Origin: Aradus depressus
Lineage: Eukaryota; Arthropoda; Insecta; Hemiptera; Aradidae
DNA: 64,000 bases
Assembly: GCA_963662175.1 (NCBI GenBank)
Contig: OY759217.1
Span: forward strand, 52,056,108 to 52,120,107
Direction: 5' to 3'
Below the pieces are notes generated by a model that saw only the letters and a list, made by a program, of their open reading frames with translations, had not been told where the DNA came from and ran no database searches. Of the stretch, positions 10,093-20,145 are shown in pieces (the stretch's first letter is position 1; the number at the start of each line of letters is the position of its first letter). Made by a program: the position numbers and the translations under genes.

Positions 10093-11961
10093 TAGGTACT
10101 TAAAAATTTATGTTGTAGAGAAAATTATATCTCAGGACTCACAGTTCAATCCAATGGTACAGTTTTCAATCTCCAAAGATACCATAGGTACCGTTTTCAA
10201 TTATTTTTGAAGTATAATAATATGATAAATATTTTTTTAAAATTCTTTCGGAAATGTCTTGTTCATGATGATATTTCGGGACGTTCTTACATAGAATAGT
10301 CAGGAAGATCAGAAATAAAAATAAAATATTAAAATAGAGATGAGTAAATAACTACTAAAAATAATAATGGTAGTAATGATAATATTAAATAAAAACTAAT
10401 TGCGATGTACGTTATTTCGTGGATATCTGTGGAGGAACTCTGGTAAGAAAAGGAACGACAAATAAGTATGAAATAATGTTTTTGTTTATTAAATACGATG
10501 TTTATATCATGGTTATTTGTAATGGGACATTAGGGGTAAGTTTTATTAAAAAAAAAAAAAACATATTTAATTTTTTTTTTTTTTTAAACAGTAGGTAGGT
10601 AACTTCATTCTATAGTAAGAACTCTGAAAAAGGGATATTAAAAAATACATTAAGAACAATTAAGTCATATATTAAATATACATACATTTATATTACTGTT
10701 ATTTCATTTTTTCATTATAAAATTCTATATTTATTATACAAAATTAAGAATATTTTATAATGCATGTATTATTTATTACATTTTCTATATAATAAGTGGT
10801 AATAAATATATTTAAAAATGCTGATATGAAAAACCATACATGACTTCCAAAACCATTTTTTGTTATGAAGAGTAAATAGAAGGTAGACATTTAGAAAGCT
10901 CTCATACAATACTTTGATCATATTGTTATAGGAACAAAATATGAATTGTACATGACTTCCAAAACAGCTGATCCGATTGGCACCAAAATCAATGGACCTG
11001 GAGTCCTCATTGTGACCGACATTCTGCAAAAAGAACCATTCAAATCGGTGTATGTTTGCAAAGCTTATCGGGAATGGAAAAGAAAGAAAATCCCCCCCCC
11101 CCCTACACACATGCATAGACGCCATGCGGAAAACCACTTTTCTTTATATCTTGAAGGTAGTACAATCAGAATCTGACCCCATCGTGGACACAATTTTTCC
11201 ATACCATCTTCAGACTTTCATTTCCTTATGGGAGCATGTTATTTCCACTTATAATATTTACAAAGTTCAGTGAGCAGGATACGCCATTATCGCTGAAGCT
11301 GCCCCAGCTACTGGCCGTTACATTTCTCAAATGTGCCGCAACTAACCATGTAAGTTTTTTAATGTGGTATTATAATTTTTTTTTTTTTTTGTAGAGTACC
11401 TTTATCAATAACTGTTATACTAAATAGTCATATTTTATTTTAATTTTTAATAATTTCTCGGCAAAGATTGATATTGGAGCTCAGAATTGCCCACGACATT
11501 GTATATTTTCCTAAAGAATACCTAAAGATTATGTTTCAATTTTGAAAACACCGATGACGTCGACACCCTACATGTGTGACTTATTGAGGCCATTCGGAGG
11601 TGGAAGATTTTGAAGGAGATGGCGACACGGATACCTTTGATTGTGCAGAAGCAAGGGAACGAGTTTAACAAATTTAAGAAGACAGTGATCCATCTCGACT
11701 TGCTTGTCTAGACAGAATGTATGAACAAAACAAACAAAATATCTGAAACATAACCTCAAATTAATGAAAAACTGATGATGGGAGTATACATAAGTATGTA
11801 TGATACAAATCGGGTGGGGTACATTGTACCGCTGTACTCTCCTATTGGTTGTAGTTCTGTGTTTTATGTTCCTATAACAGTTCGACATAGAACACTGTGT
11901 TGAACTATGTCTGCTAGTTGTAATTCAGCCTGAATGATTATGTTAACATTGATGTTTACAG
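10093..11961. other. Intron sequence with dispersed repeats
   Basis: A Penelope-like terminal segment at about 10235 to 10330 (ttctttcggaaatgtctt, gggacgttct, ggaagatcag) resembles 28270 to 28350. Homopolymer A and T tracts lie near 10545 to 10590. A frame at 10946 to 11176 shows no domain and contains a C-run. No additional exon compatible with the flanking phases is needed or seen. Confidence 0.45.
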
Positions 11962-12104
11962 AGATATAAGTAAACATCTGGACGAGGCACATGGATACAT
12001 GAAGACCTGCTACGTGACTCCTTCCCAGCGGTTGTACAGCAACCTCATCCTGGGGATAGACTCCCTGTACAGGGCACTCTGTCTGGATCTCGTCTACCAA
12101 CAGG
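11962..12104 (+). CDS. Ten-cysteine membrane protein, exon B
   Basis: The first base completes the arginine codon begun in exon A, and the exon ends with one base before gtaag. It encodes 47 full residues beginning DISKHLDEAHGYMKTCYVT and ending LCLDLVYQQ. It supplies cysteines three and four in a largely helical stretch (QRLYSNLILGIDSLYRAL). The acceptor is tttacag. Confidence 0.82.
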
Positions 12105-12904
12105 GTAAGAGACCTACTGTTATTATACTCCAGTCATAGAAAGATTTATCCTTGTCAATGTATTGATTTATTGAAAGTTTAACAATATATATATGTGTAT
12201 AAGTTACTATCTGAAGCAGCATTCAGGTAATTCTAGGTTTGACTAGACAAAATCAGAAACTTCTAAAGACAGCAAAGACTAAAACGGCCGATTATTGGCT
12301 AGCTTTTTGTGAAATGGATCAATAATTCTATACCTTATATATAGGACAGGATGAACCTGTACTGCTTTACTAGGTCCGACGGAAGGGCCACATTTTATTT
12401 TTTCTTTCGGTTATGATTTATTGTTATCTTACTATGTATCCGTAAAAATTAAATTTTGATTCTTCCTTCGGTTTTTTTAGTGAAACAGTACAGGTTTGTC
12501 GACTAAGAGAGTATAGTACATATTAAAACTCAGCAGTAATTGGTCCTTCTAGTGTCTGAGGTCGTAAGGTACAGGTTTTGTCTAGACAGGTCGCGAATTG
12601 TCTGAATTCGGCTTTTGACGGTAACACATGAATTGTGGAGGTCGTTACTTTGGGTATAAAGGAGTTTCTGCGCATGCGAATAATACCCAGTTCACCCAAA
12701 GTAACGAATTCACATTTATTTTCTTAAAGAATAAAATTAGGGGGAATAATTTTAATAAAAATTTATTTCGAAGACTATTTTTTAGATTTTCTTTTTTATA
12801 AAGGAATTTTTACGTACTGTTATTTTAATGAAATATCGAGCCTATATTTTTTTTAACTATTGAAATTTCCGACTGTGAATATACATCACAATAAGGAAAT
12901 ATGA
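12105..12904 (+). other. Intron sequence
   Basis: It holds a short inverted repeat (cgttactttgggt near 12643 and acccaaagtaacg near 12695). Nothing else is recognised. Confidence 0.4.
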
Positions 12905-13470
12905 ACAGAATAAAAAGAAAAACATCACTTGAGTCTCTTGATGAAGCGGTTGGTCAGCACCACCGCCTCCTCAGGCAGGTCACGCGGCCAACATCGATTT
13001 AGCCGCCGAGGAGGGTTCCCCGGCAAGGACCGCACCGACATTGCTTCCACCAGTCTGTTCGGATGTGGCTTGAACTTGTGCAGATTTGAATAGAGCTGTT
13101 GTGTTACTTTCTGTAAGAATGATATGTTCAGGTCATGATGTAATGTTTTGTTTGAACGTAGAATGGCCATTGTGTGATTGTTCGGAGGATTTTATTTTGA
13201 ATGGCTTGAATTCTTTTGGTGTCTGAGGGCTTGGCAGAACCCCAGAGCTGAACGCCATACGTCCAGATAGGACTGATAATGCCCTTGTAAACCCCCAGTT
13301 TATGGTTGAGGCGAAGTTGAGATCGCTTGTCTAGTAATCTTTTGAGCAGTCCAAATCGTCGTTTCATTTTCTGTCGAGTCTGCGTTACATGTTTGTTCCA
13401 AGTCAGTCGTCTGTCAAGGTAGAGTCCTATCGTCCGTCTTTGTCCTGCTTCAGAGGCACATTATTCAGCC
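12905..13470 (-). pseudogene. Jockey-type LINE reverse transcriptase, 3' fragment
   Basis: On the minus strand, translation gives IGLYLDRRLTWNKHV, then KMKRRFGLLKRLLD, then PIWTYGVQLWGSA, the conserved late motifs of jockey-clade reverse transcriptases. After one frameshift near 13150 it continues with HPNRLVEAM and RLNRCWPRDL, typical of the C-terminal end. The catalytic YxDD part is absent, so the insertion is 5'-truncated and dead. It lies in the intron between exons B and C, opposite to the gene. The fragment at 18178 belongs to the same clade. Confidence 0.85.
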
Positions 13471-13771
13471 CGGGCGTATTCAATAGTTTCTTTTAATACA
13501 CTTAAAATTTCTATTTACTTGTAGTGATTTGGGTGGGGTGTTGATTCCCCATCGGTCCCCAATAACTCCAGGCTCCATATTATATGACTCCAGACGATGG
13601 ACAGAACTCCTCCAGAATTCCGCTGCTAGCCATGTACTCTTCTTTCTCCCCACTCCGTCTCTAGTGATCTCTTCTCAATAGCATTAATTTCTTTATAAAT
13701 TCTTATTAATAATATATTTATTGTGTTGCCCTTAAATACAGAAGGTTATAATATATATGTTTTTCTTCCAG
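13471..13771 (+). other. Intron sequence
   Basis: No recognisable feature apart from the pyrimidine tract before exon C. Confidence 0.5.
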
Positions 13772-13877
13772 CTTTCGAAAAACATTCGAACTGCTTTCAA
13801 AAATTGTACCATGAATTTGACAACTGCGACGGGCCCAGAGACTGGGCCGAGGACACCAACAAGACACGTCTATGCAA
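13772..13877 (+). CDS. Ten-cysteine membrane protein, exon C
   Basis: The acceptor is cttccag and the donor is AA before gtaagt. With the split first codon it reads AFEKHSNCFQKLYHEFDNCD, then GPRDWAEDTNKTRLC. It carries cysteines five to seven and an N-glycosylation sequon (NKT), which suits an extracellular domain. Confidence 0.85.
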
Positions 13878-13970
13878 GTAAGTTGAACCTACAACAAAGT
13901 TTTTTTTTTTTTTTTTACTCTTATCCAAAAAAATTGTTTTGTATTTATTTAATTTCTCCACAACTTTCAG
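13878..13970 (+). other. Short intron (93 bp)
   Basis: It begins gtaagt, ends ctttcag and includes a T-rich tract. This is a typical small insect intron. Confidence 0.8.
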
Positions 13971-14085
13971 AGCTTACAAGAACATTGTCGACTGTTACAT
14001 GATAAAAACGGCTCTCATTTGTGGCTCTGACGCTGCGGACGTGTTCAAGAAACTTCTTCTAAAAGTTCTTCGTGCCACAGTTCTG
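13971..14085 (+). CDS. Ten-cysteine membrane protein, exon D
   Basis: Its first base completes a lysine codon. It encodes AYKNIVDCYMIKTALICGSD, then AADVFKKLLLKVLRATVL, and ends in phase 0 at gtgagg. Cysteines eight and nine lie in the CYMIK and ICGSDAA motifs, the part most like the haemolymph glycoprotein family. Confidence 0.85.
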
Positions 14086-14599
14086 GTGAGGATATTAAAT
14101 TTCAGTATAGACGATGTGCTTTTGGCTCCACTGATATGAGCTGGAAGTGTGGTAAAATTCCAAGCAGTGACTTGAAGCTGTTTAGAAAAGGTCGACGGTT
14201 GTTCACCCGCGATGTACTTCCTCAACTCGAATTATTTATTATTAATTAAGTTTCCGCTCTCTCTCTCTCTCTGAGCCTTCCTTCTTCTTGTCTGTTTTGA
14301 CTGAGAAACTGGAAGGTCTGAAAATTTCATGTCATTATAATTAATAATATTGGAAGTTCTCGTATACACAGACAGACAGACTGATATGAACAGCCAAATC
14401 GACCTAAGGGAAGGGAGGCTTTAAACTCAATCATTTTAATATATATAATGAATATACATACTGGAGTCAAGTAGCCTAACACATTTCACATATCGCCGCC
14501 ATGTACTGAAATGATTATCGATTCGTTCTGGGGAAGTATATTGCCAGTGATTCACCGACATTTTTTATTCATGAGAGGAGCCCGGTTCCAACGTAGTCC
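14086..14599. other. Intron sequence with Repeat B pieces
   Basis: A CT repeat at about 14250 to 14272 is part of a Repeat B copy (ttccgctctctctctctct, tacacagacagacaga, gtgattcaccgacattttt) spread over 14225 to 14585. Confidence 0.5.
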
Positions 14600-14715
14600 A
14601 GGCGCGCCGGTAGCTCACTAGTATGCGTACTTGCCTTCTGAGCTCAAGATCGTGGGTTTGTAACCCGGCCGAGGCCATAAGTTTATTTTATCTGAGAGAT
14701 AAAATAAACTCATAC
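14600..14715 (+). repeat. SINE-A, 5' head fragment
   Basis: It has ggcgcgccggtagctcacta, a decayed B box (ggtttgtaacc) and the internal hairpin tttattttatctgagagata. The body and tail are missing. Confidence 0.8.
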
Positions 14716-15945
14716 ACCTACATACAGATGACATCTTATATGAGAGTTGAGAGTCCCTGAGTGAGACACCTATTGACTTCCAGCCAGATTGGTTCAAGAG
14801 AAAAAGAGTTGCGAGGAAGAGTGGAAACTTAATTGATTACAAATAATTCGGGTTGGCGAAGTATATTGGCAGTGATGGACCGATAACGTATTTTTTTCAT
14901 TTTTGGATTCAGGTTGTCGGAAAATTTGAAAAATCCACTGGTTCAACCCTCTCTCAACTCCTTGCGAAAAATTATGACCTCAAGTAACCTGGGGATATGA
15001 GTTAAATAATGCCCAAAACTCACAACTTCCCTAACCTCGTTTAACCTGGGTCTGAAAGGAATGTAACCTCTATAACCCGAACACAAAAAATTTGAAATGT
15101 TCTCTTATTACCTTCAGTATAAAGATTTTGTTTGTATAGCTTTAATAATTATGTCCATTTCATTTTTGTAAGTGTAATCATCAAAAAATAATATTAATAC
15201 ACACATAATACTGTGTATGTAGTTATATATGTCTACTTTACATAGAAATTATTGGCTGTCATTTAAACCCTGGAAATGTGCGAAAGTAAAATTGATTGGG
15301 GATTATTTAATTCTCGGTTACCCCAGGTTGGAGGCTTGTACCTCGCTAAACACACTGGCTACGTTCCTGAACATTGTCAATAGTACTATTTAGTTCAATA
15401 TAATCTAAGGACAGACGATTTAAAGCCTGTCTCATTGACAACCAGATATCTCTTTAAAGGACATCTTCAGGTCATATTTCATGAATAGAAGTTTTCTATT
15501 TAAGTGATTCCTCTAAAAGCTGACAACTCCATCTGACTGTTTTCATTGTGATGTTTCTATTATTTTCAAAATGGTTGCTGTTGCACTATTCCTTTTTTTT
15601 CTTTGACTTGATTCTCTCTTTATGAATGAACTGAACGGTCTGTACCTTGTAAGGATCTGTATTGTTTTAAAGTTATCCTGTTCAATTCTCTATAAGGACT
15701 GGTTAAACAAATATTTAAAAAATAATAAAAAAAAACTTATCATAATCAATGAATCAATCTTTGGTTGTCAATGAGCCAAAGACTGAATCCTTTCCAGCAT
15801 GGATTGAGCAGCGTTTGCCTTCTTGAAATATATATGTCCCATCATCATGGGAAAATAACAGAATATATTTCAACCAAACGGCATATTTTGAATCTGGTTA
15901 TTCAGGAATAACATTTAGGATATATGTGATTACTTCTCCCATTAA
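14716..15945. other. Intron sequence with Repeat B fragments
   Basis: Repeat B pieces occur at about 14800 to 14910 (agagtggaaacttaattgat, agtatattggcagtgat) and near 15015 to 15050. From 15060 to 15945 nothing is recognised. Confidence 0.45.
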
Positions 15946-16852
15946 TTGTTTGCCTTCTAAGAAAATATCAATTACAAACGTTTCGGGAAGCCCTCCCTCA
16001 TTACCTATAATATTTGTGTTCTTTGTGTTAACTATTCCGTCTGTCATTCAGAATTTCCCTTTTATAGGTCGTATTTATTGCGTCGACTTTTATATTTAAA
16101 CAATTAGTCAAAACTTATAATATAGAAATCGTCTCAATAAATATGTTCTATAAAAGGAAGATTCTCATTGACAGAAGGAATAGTTAACCTAAAGGACACA
16201 GGAATAGATAATTAAAAATACACAAATTTTCGTCAGACTTCACTATATTCTTACATACCCAACTAGTTTCGTCGTGTTAAGGCATTATCAGTTTGTAAAT
16301 GACTCTTGATAATGCCTTAACACGGCAAAACTAGTCGAGTATGTTAGAATATAGTGAAGTTTGACGAACAATTTGTATATTTTTAATTATCTATTCCTAG
16401 AATGGATGTCCGAATACATTTTTTGCGTTCTGTGTTGATATAGTGGAAATACTAATGAATAAAATAAAATGATATATAAAACACTTGTTTTTTTAACACT
16501 TATATTGTCTAATTCCACAAACATATACTTAAATGTGTACCGGTTTCGGCTTACGCCATCGTCAGCACAATGTTCAACAATAATGTTCAATTATTGTTGA
16601 ACATTGTGCTGACGATGGCGTAAGCCGAAACCGGTACACATTTAAGTATATGTTTGTGGAATTAGACAATATAAGTGTTCAAAAAACAAGTGTTTTATAT
16701 ATCATTTTATTTTATTCCTAGAATGGAGCTTCACAAAGTAAATCTGGAAACCATAAATCTATATCTATAATCTATCTAAAGAACACTATTATAGACACTG
16801 ATGATGGGAGTGCTTCCCGAAACTTGTATAATTGCTATTTTTGAGAAGACAA
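15946..16852. repeat. Nested fold-back complex, Penelope-like termini
   Basis: There are several layers of inverted repeats. The outer arms are at about 15950 to 16000 and 16795 to 16852 (both carry cgtttcgggaagc or its complement). A second pair is at about 16014 to 16075 and 16148 to 16199 (gttaactattcc and ggaatagttaac). A third, near-perfect, is 16200-16290 and 16307-16398 with a 16-base spacer. A fourth is 16458-16583 and 16591-16717 with a 7-base spacer. The fourth lies in a 306-bp insertion (16407 to 16712) flanked by the 15-bp direct repeat tattcctagaatgga (16392-16406 and 16713-16727). Several arms carry a CTGANGA-T-stem-GAAAC motif. The complex lies in the last intron of the ten-cysteine gene. 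Confidence 0.85.
16407..16712. mobile_element. Palindromic insertion with 15-bp target duplication
   Basis: It begins tgtccgaatacat with about 50 unpaired bases and then consists almost wholly of a palindrome with 126-bp arms that differ at only about one position. The 15-bp duplication fits target-primed insertion by a LINE or Penelope-like element. The low arm divergence points to recent insertion or gene conversion. Confidence 0.8.
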
Positions 16853-16875
16853 AAAATAAAGAGAAGAGAAGTTGT

Positions 16876-17134
16876 TGTTGACTCATGTCCGGGCTTTAAC
16901 TACAAGGTCACATCGCCTACTACCAGAGCGCTCTTTTGTCGCTCTTGTGGACATGAGCCCAACTCTACTCTGGAAGTTCAATATTTCGGTATCGAGTATC
17001 TAATATTGTACAGGCTCGGGAGACATCGCTTAACATCCCAATCCGAAGATGGGCGTGTTGAAGGTTTTTTCACCTCGTAGATAAAAAACTTTAGGACTTC
17101 GGCCGGGTTTCGAACCCGCGATTTTGAGCTCAGT
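16876..17134 (-). repeat. SINE-A, nearly full-length, diverged
   Basis: The minus strand has the head with an intact B box (ggttcgaaaccc, seen reversed at about 17108), an altered ccaatccgaagatgggc block and the cccgggcatgag-like tail at 16876. The last bases of the head are lost at 17134. Confidence 0.8.
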
Positions 17135-17185
17135 ACTGTTACTACATGTTACTATTGATCGTAAATCAACAAGTAACTCTTGTTG

Positions 17186-17312
17186 CGAGCCTGTGCGATG
17201 TCAGCTACTCCCTGCCCTGCCCTGGGTAGGCAACATTGAGTGCTCCCACAGTAAAATCGGGTTCATGGACCACATATTTAAAGCCCGGTCATGAGTCACA
17301 ATAACTAACGTT
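17186..17312 (+). repeat. SINE-A, 3' fragment
   Basis: It contains gcgagcctgtgcgatgtcag and ggtcatgagtcacaataact; the hairpin segment between them is deleted. It lies head-to-head with the minus copy just upstream. Confidence 0.7.
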
Positions 17313-17357
17313 TATTAATATTTATTAATCTATTAAACAATAATTATTATTTTTCAG

Positions 17358-17504
17358 ACTGACTGTGGCATATCCAGCTATCTGTCCTCCGACAAATCCA
17401 AAGAGGGCGGACCAGTCATGACACAGAAATCTTTTAATATCGCATATTTATCGATCATATTTATTCTTGTACTTATGTTATTAATAATTTATTTACGAAG
17501 GTGA
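17358..17504 (+). CDS. Ten-cysteine membrane protein, last coding exon
   Basis: The acceptor is tttttcag in phase 0. It encodes 48 residues and TGA at 17502 to 17504. It starts TDCGISSYLSSDKSKEGG (tenth cysteine), then a hydrophobic run IAYLSIIFILVLMLLIIYL, and ends RR. The run fits one transmembrane helix followed by a two-arginine cytosolic tail, so a type I membrane protein is likely. A GPI signal is less likely because basic residues follow the hydrophobic stretch. An AATAAA lies about 10 bases after the stop, at 17514 to 17519. Confidence 0.85.
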   Translation, partial: TDCGISSYLSSDKSKEGGPVMTQKSFNIAYLSIIFILVLMLLIIYLRR

Positions 17505-17513
17505 AATTAATTA

Positions 17514-17519
17514 AATAAA
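17514..17519 (+). terminator. Putative polyadenylation signal
   Basis: AATAAA lies 9 bases past the stop of the ten-cysteine gene. Being so close it may or may not be the one used; no other canonical signal occurs before the SINE at 17571. Confidence 0.5.
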
Positions 17520-17570
17520 ATGTTTTTTATTTTATTTTTTTAAATTTTACCAGATATATAAGTGTTTTTG

Positions 17571-17910
17571 AGGGCGCCGGTAGCTCAGTGGTATGCGTGC
17601 TTGACTTCTGAGCTCAAGGTGGTGGGTTCGTAGCCTGACCGAGGCCCTTAGTTTATTTTATCTGGGAAATAAAATAAACTTAAGCACGCCGTCCTTCGGA
17701 TGGGACGTTAAGCGATGGTCCCGAGCCTGTACGATGTCAGGTACTCGTTAAAGACCCCTACCCTAGATGAATAAAAATATAGGGTAGGCAAAATTTAGGA
17801 CTCCCACAGTAGAGTCGGGCTCATGTCCACCAGAGTGACGAAAGAGCGCTCTGGTAGTAGGCGATATGACCTCGTAGTTAAAGCCCGGGCATGAGTCATA
17901 AAACCTAACC
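17571..17910 (+). repeat. SINE-A, reference full-length copy with 14-bp target duplication
   Basis: It is flanked by tataagtgtttttg at 17557-17570 and 17911-17924, which fixes both ends. Parts in order: agggcgccggtagctcagtg (A box region), a B-box-like ggttcgtagcc, a hairpin made of tttattttatctggg and its complement, the body with cgccgtccttcggatgggac and gatggtcccgagcctgtacg, and the 3' domain with the ccagagtgacgaaagagcgc hairpin. The tail ends catgagtcataaaacctaac. There is no poly-A; the tail is a short TAAC-like sequence, unlike poly-A SINEs. The head is tRNA-like, but its parent tRNA is not clear. The partner LINE is unknown. Confidence 0.93.
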
Positions 17911-18177
17911 TATAAGTGTTTTTGGCGTGATAAATTAAAAATCAGACCATATGCGAGAGAAATAAAAAATTATAATAATCTTAATTGGCCGGTATTTGAG
18001 TAAGGCTCGCTTTATACGAATCATAAGATCAACAAAATATTGAAATATTTAAAAGAAATATAAAAATTGTTAATTCAAATACATTTAGACGGAATACAAT
18101 TCTCAGATTGCCTCTGTTTAGAGATATTATTTTATTCCTTTTTATTTCTCTCGTCTGTGGGCTGCTTTCAACTTATG

Positions 18178-18950
18178 AGGAGAAACTGTTACTAAGACTA
18201 TTAGACAAAAGTTCCAAATTAACTTTGAAAACAAATTTACTTACATAGAATGTAGTACTCAAACTTATATGGACTTACAGACTTGAACTCTGGGGTTCTG
18301 CCAAGGCTTCCAATCTCCAGCATCCAATCCTTTCAATCCAAAATCTGTACACAATAGCTAATGCTCCTTATTGCGTCTCCAACAAAACTTCACTCTGACT
18401 TTAATGTACCTTTTGTCACCGAAGTTGCTAAATCCAAGTATAAAAAAAGATGTTCTTCTCTTAGTTCCCACAATAATCCTCTAGCCCGTGTCCTCCATTC
18501 TGTCATACTTCCCCAACGACGGCTTAAGCGTCAATGGCCTAGAGACCTCCTTAACAGCAGCAGTGACAGTGATTTGAGAGTAACTCAGTGACTAGGGTGT
18601 CACCACTAGGTGATTTCTTCCTTCTAGACATTTTGACATTGCTGTTATCTCTCTCTCTCTCTCTCTTAGTACATTTGCTTGTTGTATTTATTTTTAAAAA
18701 TTTTATTTAAATTGTATTGTAAAAATTGTATTTTTTTAAAATATCTAATATAATTGAAAAAATGTCTAAAGACATAAATAGTACCTATATAATATATACT
18801 ATTATTATATTATAATAATAAATTACATTAATTTAAATTGTATTGTAAAATTTAAATTATTTAAACTGTATTGTAAAAATTGTATTTTTTTGTAAATATC
18901 TAATATAATTGAAAAACATTTTAAAGACATAAATATAGGTAATAATAAAT
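18178..18950 (+). pseudogene. Jockey-type LINE, 3' fragment with duplicated 3' UTR
   Basis: Translation gives EKLLLRLLDKSSKLTLKTNL, an in-frame stop, then LIWTYRLELWGSAKASNLQH, the same region as the fragment at 12905. A frameshift near 18380 precedes NNPLARVLHSVILPQRRLKR, the conserved C-terminal end. The 3' UTR contains a CT repeat (about 18645 to 18666) and a direct duplication (ttgtattgtaaaaattgtat at about 18710 and 18850). It ends in AATAAATAAACTG. It is dead and 5'-truncated. Confidence 0.82.
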
Positions 18951-19880
18951 AAACTGATTGCCATTTTAATGTGCTGATAGGAGCACTCCACATCTAGTTC
19001 CATAAACTCGAAAAACTATAACATGTTCGAAAATTTTATGCTCCACAATTTTTCATTGTTCGTCATCGAGTAGGCATACGAAAACTTATTCACGCCGATG
19101 GAAGAGAATTACGTGTCATCTGCAAAAAAAAGCAGCAACGAGTGCCCACTGGATTTTTTTTTTCTTTTATGGTACGGCTTAACTTTTAGCGTTTGTTGTA
19201 AAATGGGTGCTGTCATAAAACAAAGGTTTTATGCTAAAACGGATCCAAAAAAAGATTTGTATCCACAAATCTTTAATTCTAAAGGGAGGGGAAGGAGCAC
19301 TTAAAAAAGGCGGCTCAAAATCTCCCTTTTAGATACACAGCTTTTTGGACCTTGATAATAATTTTGACTATAGTTTAAAACGGACTTGATGCCGGAGCTG
19401 GGGATACATTTCTTCTTTAGAAATATATCAATGTATTTCGAGTAGCTGTCTTGAGAAGTTTATTACAAGAAGATTATGGAGTGGAGGAAGGTTACCTGGC
19501 AGGTACAAGGTAGGAGGGGGGGGGGCCTGCCCCGCCCTATAATGGCGAATAAACAGAGGGAAAGTCAGATAATTAGGCGGGAAAACACAGCACTCCCACG
19601 GCAATTACCGCGGGAAAATGCAGACTCAGGGGGCAAATATTGGCGCCAAACCCCTTCCCGCTCTCTTGGTTCCAACCTCTCTGTAACAACATTTAAATTC
19701 TTAATCCTATCTCTTGTCTATGTAAAATATCTTTATTATTTGTAGTTAAATAATTTAATATATATATTAAATTATTTTATTATAAGAATGAATCGATTAG
19801 TTACTCACGTTTGTACTTTCTTCAAAAGCAAGATTCTACTCGAGATGGTCCTTTACAGTATTTAGAATTCATCATTCAAA
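18951..19880. other. Unassigned, probably decayed DNA transposon
   Basis: Frames at 19098 to 19304 and 19476 to 19745 show no domain I recognise. A G-run lies at about 19506 to 19517. This may be the 5' part of the hAT element whose end is next to it. Confidence 0.3.
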
Positions 19881-20145
19881 AAAATCTGACCGACAGTTTT
19901 CCAGAATGCAGCAGCCTGTTTCGTATTTTTTTTTAACAATTCCAGTTAGCTCATCAAGCGCCGAACGAGGAATGAGTTCATTAAAGAAAATCAAAGATTT
20001 TCGACGAGCTGCAATGCCTGGAGAAACACTCGATGATTACAGTATTCTCTACATAGAACGGAATGTTGCCAACCAAATTGACTTGAATACTACAATTGAA
20101 TTATTTGCTGAGCGAAAAGCAAGAAGAGGATTCAAAATTTCTTAA
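19881..20145 (+). pseudogene. hAT transposase, C-terminal dimerisation segment
   Basis: The frame reads CSSLFRIFFLTIPVSSSSAE, then RGMSSLKKIKDFRRAAMPGE and ends KARRGFKIS. The PVSSSSAERxxSxLKxIK motif marks the C-terminal dimerisation region of hAT transposases of the TTF/zinc-finger MYM-like branch. Only about 85 residues remain; the DDE catalytic part is missing. Confidence 0.82.

Noticed and set aside
16609..16635. Functional hammerhead ribozyme
   Set aside because: Only the CUGANGA, stem II and GAAA parts are visible; stem III and the cleavage triplet are not convincing, so it is reported as a resemblance and not annotated as a ribozyme.
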